Below are positions 9,029 to 18,418 of a stretch of 37,505 nt of DNA, in pieces. The stretch comes from SZUA-430 sp044375275 (GTDB lineage Bacteria; Pseudomonadota; Alphaproteobacteria; Micropepsales; Micropepsaceae), in the NCBI GenBank assembly GCA_044375275.1, contig JBILMZ010000011.1, positions 1-37,505 of the forward strand. Reading direction: 5' to 3'. The position numbers and the translations under genes are program-made. Numbering within the stretch: position 1 is the first letter of the stretch; each line of letters opens with the position of its first letter. Below the pieces are notes generated by a model that saw nothing but the letters and a program-made list of their open reading frames with translations, did not search any database and was not told where the DNA came from.

Positions 9029-9910
9029 ATGCCAAGCTTAAAGGACCTCCGCAACCGTATCGTGAGCGTGAAATCCACGCGCAAGATCACGCGCGCGATG
9101 CAGCTTGTCGCGGCGTCAAAGCTCAAGCGCGCGCAGGACGCCGCGGAAGCCGCGCGCCCCTACGCTGAGAAGATGCAGGGCGTGCTCGCGAACCTGTCGG
9201 CCGGCGTGGCCAACCAGGCAGGCGCGCCCAGGCTGCTCGCCGGAACCGGTCGTGACGACACGCATCTGCTTGTCGTGATGACAGCGGATCGCGGCCTGTG
9301 CGGCGGTTTCAACACCAACATCGTCAAGCTCGCGCGCCAGCACATTGAGCGCCTCAAGCGCGAGGGCAAGACCGTCAAGATCCTGTGCGTGGGCCGCAAG
9401 GGCCGCGACCAGCTCAAGCGCCTCTACGCCAGCATGATCATCGGCACGATCGAGTTCTCGGGCGTGCGCCGTATCGGCTTTGCAGAAGCCCAGCCGATCG
9501 CGCGTCAGGTGCTGGAAAAGTTTGATGCCGGCGAGATCGACGTGGCGACGCTGTTCTATGCGCGCTTCCGTTCGGTGATCAGCCAGATCCCGACGGCCCT
9601 GCGCCTTATCCCGGCGCAGATGCCGGAAGGGGCGAAGACCGCCGACCTCAAGGGCGCGTCCTACATTTACGAACCGGATGAAGAGCAGATCCTCAACGAC
9701 ATCCTGCCGCGCAACGTTTCCGTTCAGCTGTTCCGGGCCTTGCTCGAGAACCAGGCCTCGGAGCAGGGCGCGCGCATGGCTGCGATGGATTCTGCCACGC
9801 GTAACGCCGGCGACGTCATCAGCGCGCTGACGCTGAAGTACAACCGCTCGCGTCAGGCACAGATAACCAAAGAACTCATCGAAATCATTTCGGGCGCAGA
9901 GGCGCTCTAA
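9029..9910 (+). CDS. atpG: F1F0 ATP synthase gamma subunit
   Basis: A 293-residue central rotor shaft of F1. The N-terminal helix LRNRIVSVKSTRKITRAMQL, the internal DRGLCGGFNTN and the C-terminal helix NAGDVISALTLKYNRSRQAQI are the conserved parts that form the coiled-coil axle. The start is ATG, 6 bases after atpA. No strong ribosome binding site is visible in that gap, so coupling is likely. It is followed after 11 bases by atpD, with AGAGGCAG as a plausible ribosome binding site for that gene. Confidence 0.97.
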   Translation: MPSLKDLRNRIVSVKSTRKITRAMQLVAASKLKRAQDAAEAARPYAEKMQGVLANLSAGVANQAGAPRLLAGTGRDDTHLLVVMTADRGLCGGFNTNIVKLARQHIERLKREGKTVKILCVGRKGRDQLKRLYASMIIGTIEFSGVRRIGFAEAQPIARQVLEKFDAGEIDVATLFYARFRSVISQIPTALRLIPAQMPEGAKTADLKGASYIYEPDEEQILNDILPRNVSVQLFRALLENQASEQGARMAAMDSATRNAGDVISALTLKYNRSRQAQITKELIEIISGAEAL

Positions 9911-9921
9911 GAGGCAGATCA

Positions 9922-11361
<1,440 letters not shown>

Positions 11362-11367
11362 CCCGAC

Positions 11368-11766
11368 ATGAGCAAGCTGCGCTTCGATCTTGTTTCCCCG
11401 GAACGCCTGCTGATGTCGGCTGAGGTCGACCAGGTCGACGTGCCCGGCTCGGAGGGTGACTTCGGCGTGCTCGCTAACCATGCCCCCCTGATGACGGCAC
11501 TTCGTCCTGGCGTGCTCACAATTCAGGCACAGGGCAAGGTGGGGGAGCGGTTCTTTGTCCGCGGCGGATTCGCCGAGGTGACGGCTCAGGGCCTGACCGT
11601 CCTGGCGGAAGAGGCCATGCCGCTGTCCGAACTTGACCGAGCAGCGCTGGACCTGCGCATCCGCAACGCCGAGGAAGACGTGGCTGATGCCCGGGATGCC
11701 GCGGCAAAAGAGCGTGCGCAGGAAACCCTTGATCAGTTGCGGGAATTGCAGTCCGCAATTCACTGA
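11368..11766 (+). CDS. atpC: F1F0 ATP synthase epsilon subunit
   Basis: A 132-residue subunit of the central stalk that couples gamma to the c-ring and can inhibit ATP hydrolysis. The N-terminal beta-sandwich is clear (FDLVSPERLLMSAEVDQVDV, PGSEGDFGVLANHAPLMTAL, FFVRGGFAEVTAQGLTVLAE). It is followed by a charged alpha-helical hairpin of about 45 residues. It starts 6 bases after atpD and is the last operon gene, with a terminator 45 bases downstream. Confidence 0.96.
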   Translation: MSKLRFDLVSPERLLMSAEVDQVDVPGSEGDFGVLANHAPLMTALRPGVLTIQAQGKVGERFFVRGGFAEVTAQGLTVLAEEAMPLSELDRAALDLRIRNAEEDVADARDAAAKERAQETLDQLRELQSAIH

Positions 11767-11810
11767 ACTTGGGCTGCACAGTTAATTCGCACGACACAGT
11801 GTGATTTCTG

Positions 11811-11845
11811 AACGGGCGTCCCCATGGATAAGGGGCGCCCGTTTT
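11811..11845 (+). terminator. Rho-independent terminator of the atpHAGDC operon
   Basis: The stem AACGGGCG(T)CCCC pairs with GGGGCGCCCGTT, with one bulged T and an eight-base loop, and runs into TTTTGCTAT. It lies 45 bases after the atpC stop. Confidence 0.85.
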
Positions 11846-11912
11846 GCTATAGGAGCGGCCGATTGCTGGGAAAACCAGCTGGTGGGCACGTACTAACTTG
11901 GGAAGGCCGCAA

Positions 11913-12764
11913 ATGGGCGACCACTGGACACTCGATTCGATTGCCTGGAACAAGTTCGATCGCTCGAAGCTTGATCCGCAGTTCGTGAACCTGATGAAGG
12001 CAGCATCGCTCGTCGAATACAACGCGATGGACTACGTCGATTATCTGCGCAAGGTCTTCCACAATGATCCGGCCGTCATGGATGCGCTCGATCGCTGGGG
12101 CACCGAAGAAGTGCAGCACGGTTCCGCGCTCGGACGCTGGGCCGAACTGGCTGACCCGACATTCAATTTCCAGGAATCTTTCGAACGTTTTCGCAAGGCC
12201 TACAAGCCGCAACACTTCGTCAACGCCGACGGATCCGTGCGCGGCAGCCGCATCGGAGAACTCATCGCGCGCTGCGTGGTAGAATGCGGAACCTCGTCCG
12301 GCTACACGGCAATCCGTGACGCCACCGATGAACCCGTTCTCAAGCAGATAGCGGCGCTCATCGCTGCCGACGAGTTCGCGCATTATCGCCTCTTCCTGAG
12401 CCTGATGCAGGGACAGGAAGAAACAAGGCCTGGTTTCTGGAAGCGTCTCTGGATCGCGGCGACACGCGTGTCCGAGACCGAAGACGACGAACTGGCAATG
12501 GCCTACTACTGCGCCAACGTGCCGGCATCGCGCGAAAAGGAAATCCCCTACGACCGCAACGCCTGCAACCTGGCCTACCAGTCAGCGATGTTCCGTCTCT
12601 ATCGCCCCGCGCACATCGAACGTGCAGTCGCGATGACAGGCAAGGCGATTGGCGTCCATCCAGAATCGGGATTCCTGAAGCTGACCGCGAAGGCCTTGTG
12701 GCAGTTCGTGCGCTTCCGCGTCTGGCGCTATGGCCCGCAGTCCAGCATGCGCTCCGCAGCCTGA
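11913..12764 (+). CDS. Ferritin-like diiron protein (acyl-ACP desaturase-like fold), function unknown
   Basis: A 283-residue protein with two metal-ligand half-sites of a four-helix diiron bundle. Glu35 (LVEYNAMDY) pairs with Glu66xxHis69 (TEEVQHG), and Glu124 (VVECGTSSG) pairs with Glu154xxHis157 (ADEFAHYRLF). The 30-31 residue spacing in each pair matches ferritin-like oxidases and soluble desaturases. No signal peptide or membrane segment is seen. A further 125 residues follow the second site, mostly helical with many Arg and Trp. The start is ATG 11913, with GGAAGG at 11901-11906. A TTG at 11898 is less likely. The gene lies alone between the atp operon terminator and its own terminator. 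Plausible roles are desaturation, hydroxylation or another O2-dependent oxidation. The substrate is unknown. Confidence 0.75.
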   Translation: MGDHWTLDSIAWNKFDRSKLDPQFVNLMKAASLVEYNAMDYVDYLRKVFHNDPAVMDALDRWGTEEVQHGSALGRWAELADPTFNFQESFERFRKAYKPQHFVNADGSVRGSRIGELIARCVVECGTSSGYTAIRDATDEPVLKQIAALIAADEFAHYRLFLSLMQGQEETRPGFWKRLWIAATRVSETEDDELAMAYYCANVPASREKEIPYDRNACNLAYQSAMFRLYRPAHIERAVAMTGKAIGVHPESGFLKLTAKALWQFVRFRVWRYGPQSSMRSAA

Positions 12765-12821
12765 ATGTGTCAGTCCCCTGAGTGCCACGCGGGCAGGGCG
12801 CGCAGCGAGGTAAAGTGAACG

Positions 12822-12850
12822 GGCCCGTGGCACACGCCACGGGCCTTTTT
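12822..12850 (+). terminator. Rho-independent terminator after the diiron gene
   Basis: A perfect 10-bp stem (GGCCCGTGGC 12822-12831 with GCCACGGGCC 12836-12845), a four-base loop ACAC and a run of five T. It isolates the diiron gene from the chemoreceptor. The remaining 170 bases up to 13023 showed no recognisable riboswitch or sigma28/sigma54 promoter. Confidence 0.92.
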
Positions 12851-13022
12851 GCTTAAGTGGAAAACGCTGGAAACCACACTTTCCGAAAATCTGAAGAAAC
12901 GGCGAGCCATCCCGTTCAGGAGCCGTTGATTATGCGCGTGGATTAAAAGCGCATTCACCCGGAGAAGTTACCCGTCGGGGCAGAGGCCGAGTTGTTCGGC
13001 TGCATGTGATTCGGGGTCCCCA

Positions 13023-15161
13023 ATGCCGTCATTCCTTCGCTCGATTGACTTCAACAGCATCAAGACAAGACTGGTCATTTTCTTCACCTTGTTCGGTATG
13101 ATCCCGGCACTGACCCTCCTCGGTGTCTACTTCTCGTTCCAGACATCGATCGAACAGGCCTTCCGCACACCAATGAAGGACACGGCAGTGGCCGTGTCGG
13201 ACGTCATTGATCGTAACCTCTTCGAGCGCTACGGCGACGTGCAGGCCTTTGGCGCAAACGTGGCCGCATGGGAGTCCGCAAATTGGCGCAACCCGACAGA
13301 GACGAATCCGCTGGTCGCTGCGATCAACTCCTACATGACGAACTACGGCCTCTATCGCGTCATGCTTCTGGTCGACACGCAGGGTCAGGTACTGGCAGTC
13401 AATTCCGTCGACCCCACCGGCAAGCCGCTCGACACGTCTGAAGTCTACAAGTTGAATTTCGCGGATGCGCCGTGGTTCCGCAAGGCAATGGCCGGTGAGT
13501 TCCTCAACGGCAGGAACGGACTGACCGGCACCGTCGTGCTGCAGCCTTCGCCCAGCAAGCTCGTGGGTGGCCTTTACGGCAATGATGGGTTCACGATTCC
13601 CTTCGCCGCGCCGGTCAAGAACCTCGCGGGAGAACGCATTGGCGTCTGGGTGAATTTTGCCGACTTCGGTCTGGTGGAGGAAGTCATCACGACGTTCCAC
13701 AAGTCCCTGGCCCAGCGCGGAGTGCCCAGCGCGGAGATCCTTCTCCTGGATGATGCCGGCCGCACAATTGTCAACTACCAGCCGGCAAAATCCGGCCTCG
13801 AATACAAGCGTGACCTCGAATCCTTGTCCAAGCGCAACCTGGTTGCCGAGGGCTACGTTCCGGCGTTGGCTGCAGGGAAGGGCGAGCAGGGCATTTCTGT
13901 CGAAGCCGACGAACATGGCAAGGCCCACGAAGCCGTCGGCTTTACGAAGTCGACGGGCGCTTACGGCTACCCGGGACTGAACTGGACAGTGATCACGCGT
14001 GTAGCCGATAGCGAGATCAACTTCATTGCAGAACAGCTCTTGCTTTGGATGCAGGCGGCGATCGCCATTGCCGCCGTTGTCATTATCGCACTTGCCTGGT
14101 TCATCGGTGCCGGCATCGCCGGCGCAATCGCGAAATTGACGACCTCCATGCGCGAACTGGCCGCCGGTAACAAGCAGATCGACGTGCCGGGTCTTGGCCG
14201 CAAGGACGAGCTTGGCGGCATGGCCTCCGCGCTCCAGGTCTTCAAGGATGCAGCCATTGAACTCGACAGCATGATGGCGCAGAAGGAAATCGAGCGTAAG
14301 CAGGCTGAAGACAAGGCCCGCACGATGGCCGCAGTGACCGCAAAATTCCAGGCCAATATCGGTCAGATCGTGTCATCGGTTTCCTCCGCATCGACCCAGC
14401 TTCAGACAACGGCTCAGGGCATGACAACCAACGCCGAGCAGACCAGCCAGAACACCTCTGCGGTCGCCTCGGCATCGGAAGAAGCCGCGGCCAATGTCCA
14501 GACGATTGCGTCGTCTGCTGAAGAACTGTCGGCCTCTATTGGCGAAATCTCGCGCCAGGTCAACGACGCCGCCGAGTTCTCGAAGCAGGCCGTGGAATCA
14601 GCCAAGGTCACGGACCGGACGGTTCAGGGCCTCACGGATGCTGCCCAGAAGATCGGAAAGGTAGTCGAACTCATCAGCGACATCGCAAGCCAGACCAACC
14701 TCCTCGCACTCAACGCAACCATCGAGGCCGCTCGCGCCGGTGAAGCTGGCAAGGGTTTTGCCGTGGTCGCGTCAGAGGTCAAGTCGCTGGCCAACCAGAC
14801 GGCGCGCGCAACAGAAGACATCAGCGCGCAGATCAATGCCATGCAGGCCGTGACAAAGGACGCTGTAACGGCGATCCGCGACATCGCCCAGTCGATCGAC
14901 AAGATCAATCACATCTCCACGGCCATCGCGAGCGCGGTCGAGGAGCAGGGTGCCGCGACCAAGGAGATCGCCCGCAGCGTCGAGCAGGCGGCGACAGGGA
15001 CCATGGAAGTGACCAGGAACGTCGTCGAAGTCAGCACTGCCGTATCCCAGACCAGCGAAGCGGCAAGCGAGGTCTTCAGCGCAACCCGCCTTCTTTCAAA
15101 GTCGGCAGGCGACATGAAGGCCGAGATCGATGAGTTCTTGACAAAAGTGCGCACGGCCTGA
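13023..15161 (+). CDS. Methyl-accepting chemotaxis protein with periplasmic (probably double Cache) sensor
   Basis: A 712-residue transmembrane chemoreceptor. TM1 lies near 17-39 (LVIFFTLFGMIPALTLLGVYF). A periplasmic ligand domain of roughly 295 residues follows, a size and pattern that fit dCache. TM2 is near 337-365, then comes a HAMP region (about 366-415) and a long coiled-coil signalling domain. Its conserved hairpin tip is at about 553-590 (SDIASQTNLLALNATIEAAR, then AGEAGKGFAVVASEV). The protein ends EFLTKVRTA without a CheR/CheB tethering pentapeptide. It reports ligand binding to CheA/CheW. No other chemotaxis or flagellar gene is in the window, so this is an orphan receptor. The ligand cannot be inferred. 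Gene 15207 follows after 45 bases and may be co-transcribed. Confidence 0.95.
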   Translation: MPSFLRSIDFNSIKTRLVIFFTLFGMIPALTLLGVYFSFQTSIEQAFRTPMKDTAVAVSDVIDRNLFERYGDVQAFGANVAAWESANWRNPTETNPLVAAINSYMTNYGLYRVMLLVDTQGQVLAVNSVDPTGKPLDTSEVYKLNFADAPWFRKAMAGEFLNGRNGLTGTVVLQPSPSKLVGGLYGNDGFTIPFAAPVKNLAGERIGVWVNFADFGLVEEVITTFHKSLAQRGVPSAEILLLDDAGRTIVNYQPAKSGLEYKRDLESLSKRNLVAEGYVPALAAGKGEQGISVEADEHGKAHEAVGFTKSTGAYGYPGLNWTVITRVADSEINFIAEQLLLWMQAAIAIAAVVIIALAWFIGAGIAGAIAKLTTSMRELAAGNKQIDVPGLGRKDELGGMASALQVFKDAAIELDSMMAQKEIERKQAEDKARTMAAVTAKFQANIGQIVSSVSSASTQLQTTAQGMTTNAEQTSQNTSAVASASEEAAANVQTIASSAEELSASIGEISRQVNDAAEFSKQAVESAKVTDRTVQGLTDAAQKIGKVVELISDIASQTNLLALNATIEAARAGEAGKGFAVVASEVKSLANQTARATEDISAQINAMQAVTKDAVTAIRDIAQSIDKINHISTAIASAVEEQGAATKEIARSVEQAATGTMEVTRNVVEVSTAVSQTSEAASEVFSATRLLSKSAGDMKAEIDEFLTKVRTA

Positions 15162-15206
15162 ACCCTGCGCCGAGGGGATGACACCCCATAGGACAGGAGT
15201 ATCAGA

Positions 15207-15623
15207 ATGAACCGCCAGGCATTGCTTGGAACTCTGTCGGCAGTCGTCGTACTGCTTGCAACCGTAAGCCCATCCGTCGCCGCGCAAGGCGCGTCGGATG
15301 GGTCCTTTGTTCTGGCAAACATGGCGCCGCCGGAGCCTGAAGCACCACCCTTGGCCCCTGAAGCCGCGCCTGCGGCGGCCCCCGAGGCGGCACCTGCAGC
15401 AGCTCCAGAGGCGCCAGCCGCGCCTGAAGGGGAACCGGCCCCGGCTGAAGCGCCACCTGCGGCAGAAGCTCCAGCCGCCCCTGAGGCACCGGCAGAACCT
15501 CTGCCGCCGCCCGACCAGACGGCGCCTTCAGCCGGCCTCAGTTCGGGCATGATGATTGCCATCGTCGCAGCGATCGCAGCGGCGCTTGGCGGCGGCTACT
15601 GGTTGACCCAGCGCAAGCAGTAA
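15207..15623 (+). CDS. Secreted, membrane-anchored Pro/Ala/Glu-rich protein
   Basis: A 138-residue protein in three parts. First comes a signal peptide (about 1-26, MNRQALLGTLSAVVVLLATV then SPSVAA). Next is a low-complexity region (about 39-106) made of PEA, APAAAPEA and PAEAPPAAEA runs. The C-terminal hydrophobic helix (about 115-133, MMIAIVAAIAAALGGGYWL) ends with the basic TQRKQ stop-transfer. The predicted topology is an extended acidic periplasmic stalk anchored at its C-terminus. AGGAG at 15195-15199 lies 7 bases from the ATG. It follows the chemoreceptor by 45 bases on the same strand. No known family is recognised. A periplasmic spacer or a partner of the receptor is possible, but this is only proximity. 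Confidence 0.75.
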   Translation: MNRQALLGTLSAVVVLLATVSPSVAAQGASDGSFVLANMAPPEPEAPPLAPEAAPAAAPEAAPAAAPEAPAAPEGEPAPAEAPPAAEAPAAPEAPAEPLPPPDQTAPSAGLSSGMMIAIVAAIAAALGGGYWLTQRKQ

Positions 15624-15634
15624 GCAGTAATCAA

Positions 15635-15672
15635 GGGCGCCGGGCGGCGGCGTCAGCCGCCGCTCAGCGCCC
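15635..15672. terminator. Nested GC-rich hairpin between convergent genes
   Basis: An inner 8-bp perfect stem (GCGGCGGC 15644-15651 with GCCGCCGC 15656-15663, loop GTCA) lies inside an outer 6-bp stem (GGGCGC 15635-15640 with GCGCCC 15667-15672), with a symmetric three-base internal loop. It sits 12 bases after the stop of the Pro/Ala/Glu protein gene, between convergent genes. It has no T run on either strand, so it is at best an atypical, possibly bidirectional terminator or a 3' stabiliser. The rest of 15673-15769 shows nothing recognisable. Confidence 0.5.
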
Positions 15673-15769
15673 CGAACACATGGATCTCTGACTTCGGGCC
15701 AAGTTTCTGCGCCCAACGTGCGTGCACGTTCACAGCCTGCAATGCGCACGAGGCGCGATTGCGAGCACT

Positions 15770-16558
15770 CTAGGCACCAACGGGTGCGCTGACGCCTTCG
15801 ATCCATTGCAGGACATGGGCAGCGGTCTTCTCCCATCCGGGTTCGCCGATCAGCCAGTGGCTGGCCTTCTCGACTTCAAGATAATCGCTACGGTCGCGAT
15901 AGCGCCGGGCAATCGAGGCAACCGTGCGGGGCGGGTTCACCCGGTCGAGCGCTCCCGCAATGCACAATACGGGACATCCCACCTTGCGTGACTCAACGAA
16001 TGTGGCGCGGCGCAGGTCCATAGGCCAGTGCATGATCTCGAACGTGGCAAGGCCGGACTCCGGCACGAAGCGCGAAAACACGGCATCCCGCTCGCGCGGC
16101 GGCAGCATGTCGAGAGCATGTGTCTCGGCCACCCAGGCTTCCGGGTAAAGCGGTTTGTTCCAGAACTGGCCGGCAAGATAGAGGCTTTGCGCCGACATGA
16201 TTTCCCACGGTGACGTCGGCAGCGTTCCCCAGGGAGCGGAAGGCGCAATGAGGACAAGCGCCAGCACCGGCGCACGCTGTGCCACCATCTGCGCGACAAG
16301 GCCGCCCATGGAGTGTCCCACAAGCACCGGCGGGACCTTCATGCCACGCACCAGCGTCTCGATGTCGGCTGCGAAGTCCAGCATGCTGGTCGTGCCCAGC
16401 TCCTTTGAAACGCGCAAACCGAGGGGCGTGTCGTGGTGGCGCAGGGAAGGGGACAGGACCTTGGCGCCACGTGACGTGAAGTACTGCGCATAGCCGTCAA
16501 AGGCCCAGGCGCCACAGAAGGCGCCGTGAATCATGACGATGGGGGCATCAAGTGACAC
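15770..16558 (-). CDS. Alpha/beta hydrolase
   Basis: A 262-residue alpha/beta-hydrolase-fold enzyme with a complete triad. The nucleophile elbow GHSMGG carries Ser83, the acid is probably Asp205 (AGALDRVNPP), and the His is 234 (KASHWLIGEPGW). His11-Gly12 (MIHGAFCGAW) fits the oxyanion-hole motif. A cap-like insert of about 80 residues (110-190) precedes the acid. No signal peptide is present, so it is cytoplasmic. The best start is GTG 16558. The upstream ribosome binding site is poor. It lies 24 bases after rppH on the same strand and is probably the last gene of the envC-ctpA-yibQ-rppH transcript. An esterase or lactonase is plausible. The substrate is unknown. Confidence 0.85.
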   Translation of the reverse strand: MSLDAPIVMIHGAFCGAWAFDGYAQYFTSRGAKVLSPSLRHHDTPLGLRVSKELGTTSMLDFAADIETLVRGMKVPPVLVGHSMGGLVAQMVAQRAPVLALVLIAPSAPWGTLPTSPWEIMSAQSLYLAGQFWNKPLYPEAWVAETHALDMLPPRERDAVFSRFVPESGLATFEIMHWPMDLRRATFVESRKVGCPVLCIAGALDRVNPPRTVASIARRYRDRSDYLEVEKASHWLIGEPGWEKTAAHVLQWIEGVSAPVGA

Positions 16559-16582
16559 GGTGCGCTACAGCCTTGGGTTCGA

Positions 16583-17077
16583 TCATTGTCCGCCTTGCGC
16601 GAGGTGGCGGAATGCCTCCACGACTTTCTGGTACACGTCACGCTTGAAGGGAACAATCAGCGGGACCAGTTCGTCAATCTCGACCCATCGAAAGGCGTCG
16701 AATTCCTGAGGCTTGTGGCGTTTGAGGTCGATATCGCTGTCCTGGCCTCGGAACCGAACGGCAAACCACTTCTGGGTCTGGCCCCGATACTTGCCCTTCA
16801 GCGCCACCCCGATGGCCTTGCGTGGCAGGTCATAGTTGAACCAGCCATCGGCCTCGGCAAGGATGTCGACATCGGTGATGCCGGTCTCTTCCTCCAGTTC
16901 GCGCAGCGCCGCCTGTTTCAGGTCCTCTCCGCGGTCAATCCCGCCCTGCGGCATCTGCCAGGCTTCACCGACTTCGACATTGATGCGTCGGCCGACAAAG
17001 ACGCGGCCTTCCCGGTTCAGGACCAGGATCCCGACACAGCGACGGTAAGGCAGTTGGTCGGCATCATGCTTCGTCAA
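16583..17077 (-). CDS. rppH: RNA pyrophosphohydrolase RppH (Nudix)
   Basis: A 164-residue Nudix hydrolase. The N-terminus YRRCVGILVLNREGRVFVGRR and EAWQMPQGGIDRGED are typical of RppH. The Nudix box is complete at 45-67 (Gly45, Glu51, Arg59-Glu60, Glu63-Glu64, Gly66), providing the Mg-binding glutamates. RppH removes pyrophosphate from the 5' end of mRNAs and triggers their decay. Its ATG overlaps the stop of the upstream YibQ-like gene by four bases (ATGA), so translation is coupled. Confidence 0.93.
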   Translation of the reverse strand: MTKHDADQLPYRRCVGILVLNREGRVFVGRRINVEVGEAWQMPQGGIDRGEDLKQAALRELEEETGITDVDILAEADGWFNYDLPRKAIGVALKGKYRGQTQKWFAVRFRGQDSDIDLKRHKPQEFDAFRWVEIDELVPLIVPFKRDVYQKVVEAFRHLAQGGQ

Positions 17078-18336
17078 GGATGGGGCCCCGTATTGTCATG
17101 CGCCTGGCCGGCATGCGCATCAGGATTCGTGGCAGGTTTGCCCTTTGCGGGTACCGGGCGGGCAACGGCAGGCGCGCGTGGCTTTCCATGCGATGTTTCG
17201 TTGTGAGCCTGTACCGGTTTGGGAGGAGGCGTCATCTTCTCGGCGGTGACCACACCCGATACCGGAACCAGCGCAAACCCCTTCTGCTCGAGGCCCTGCG
17301 CCCAGAACCGGATCACTTCGATGCTGGCGGGATAGGCTTGGGCAACGCCGACGGCAAATCCCTTTTGCATCGCCGTCTTCTCAAGGGCTGCAAGTTCCTG
17401 CTCGATCGCATCGCGTGAAACGATCCGGTCGACGGTGACGTCCGCACGGGCGAAATGCACGCCTGTCAGGCGCGCAGCATCACGCGCCAGCGACTGGTCT
17501 GAATTGCCGCTGTCGAGGAAGTAGAGCCCCCGGCGTTGCGCATCATCCAGCAGCATCTGGATGTCTTTCTGGCTAGCCAGGAACTTCCCACCCTCATGGT
17601 TGATGAGGCCCGCATAACCGATGACACGCGACATCACCCACTTCAGGCGCGCAGCGTTGTCGGTCAGCGGAGACGCGGCAAGCAGCGTGTTCTGGCCGGG
17701 ATCATTGTTCGGATAGTCATAGGGCTCCATCGGAACCTCAAGCGTCACCTCGTGTCCATTGCCGCGGGCCGCGGAGACAAGTCCCTGCAGCTCCGAGCCA
17801 TAGGGAGAAAACGCAAGGGTGACGCCCGGTGGCAGTGTGTCGACGGCAGCCTGGGTGGTGGAAAGGCTCATGCCAAGCCCGCCCACGACGATGGCAATGC
17901 GGGGGCGCGTGTCGCTGGGGTCAGGCCTGCGTCCGTAGGTGGACAGTGGGGTGCGCCCGTCGCGGGCAATCTTGGGCAGGGGACCGTCCGGCGTCATCTC
18001 GATCAGTTCCGGATCGCTGATGATGGCGCCATTGGCAGCAATGAGCGAAACGGCCGGCGTGAGCGGTGCGGCCTCCACGACGGCCTTGTCATGACCGCTG
18101 CCGTGCAGTCCGGAAGCATGCCCGCCAACCCCGCCATGGATCTGGATAACGGTGGAGGATTCGCTCGCTTCGGGCTCTCCACCCAGCAGGCTGATCCCCA
18201 GGAACAGGATCAGGATCAGGAACGTGACGCCGGAGGCAACGACGGCTCCGCGCGGCAGGGATCTGGCAAGCGCCATCATACGGTCTTTCAACCGCACGAA
18301 AAGCCCGACAGGTATCCGGAAGCCCGGAAGTTTCAT
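17074..18336 (-). CDS. Divergent polysaccharide deacetylase family protein (YibQ/DUF610)
   Basis: A 420-residue protein with one N-terminal membrane helix (about 27-47, VVASGVTFLILILFLGISLL). A periplasmic linker leads to a deacetylase-like barrel from about residue 145 (RIAIVVGGLGMSLSTTQAAV) through VTLAFSPYGSELQ, EVPMEPYDYP and GVAQAYPASIEVIRFWA. The C-terminal tail of about 50 residues is rich in Pro, Lys and His. YibQ-like proteins keep the fold of peptidoglycan or polysaccharide deacetylases but with a divergent active site, and they usually sit beside EnvC and CtpA, as here. A cell-envelope role is inferred. A 12-bp hairpin lies between this gene and ctpA. Its stop overlaps the rppH start. 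Confidence 0.85.
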   Translation of the reverse strand: MKLPGFRIPVGLFVRLKDRMMALARSLPRGAVVASGVTFLILILFLGISLLGGEPEASESSTVIQIHGGVGGHASGLHGSGHDKAVVEAAPLTPAVSLIAANGAIISDPELIEMTPDGPLPKIARDGRTPLSTYGRRPDPSDTRPRIAIVVGGLGMSLSTTQAAVDTLPPGVTLAFSPYGSELQGLVSAARGNGHEVTLEVPMEPYDYPNNDPGQNTLLAASPLTDNAARLKWVMSRVIGYAGLINHEGGKFLASQKDIQMLLDDAQRRGLYFLDSGNSDQSLARDAARLTGVHFARADVTVDRIVSRDAIEQELAALEKTAMQKGFAVGVAQAYPASIEVIRFWAQGLEQKGFALVPVSGVVTAEKMTPPPKPVQAHNETSHGKPRAPAVARPVPAKGKPATNPDAHAGQAHDNTGPHP

Positions 18337-18360
18337 CTCTACGCCGCTAGAAATAACGAA

Positions 18361-18390
18361 GCCCTGGAGGGGCCGATTCCCCTCCAGGGC
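18361..18390 (-). terminator. Perfect 12-bp hairpin between ctpA and the YibQ-like gene
   Basis: GCCCTGGAGGGG (18361-18372) and CCCCTCCAGGGC (18379-18390) form an uninterrupted stem with a six-base loop. Leftward transcripts leave the stem into CTTCGTTATTTC, a weak T tract, so termination may be partial. It could tune expression of the downstream yibQ-like, rppH and hydrolase genes relative to ctpA, or mark an RNA-processing site. Confidence 0.6.
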
Positions 18391-18418
18391 TTTATATCAA
18401 CACACGGTCAGTAAGTAC

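Noticed and set aside
12851..13022. Possible riboswitch or sigma28/sigma54 promoter ahead of the chemoreceptor
   Set aside because: I compared it with the c-di-GMP riboswitch core and with sigma28 (TAAA-N15-GCCGATAA) and sigma54 (TGGC-TTGC) patterns and found no acceptable match.
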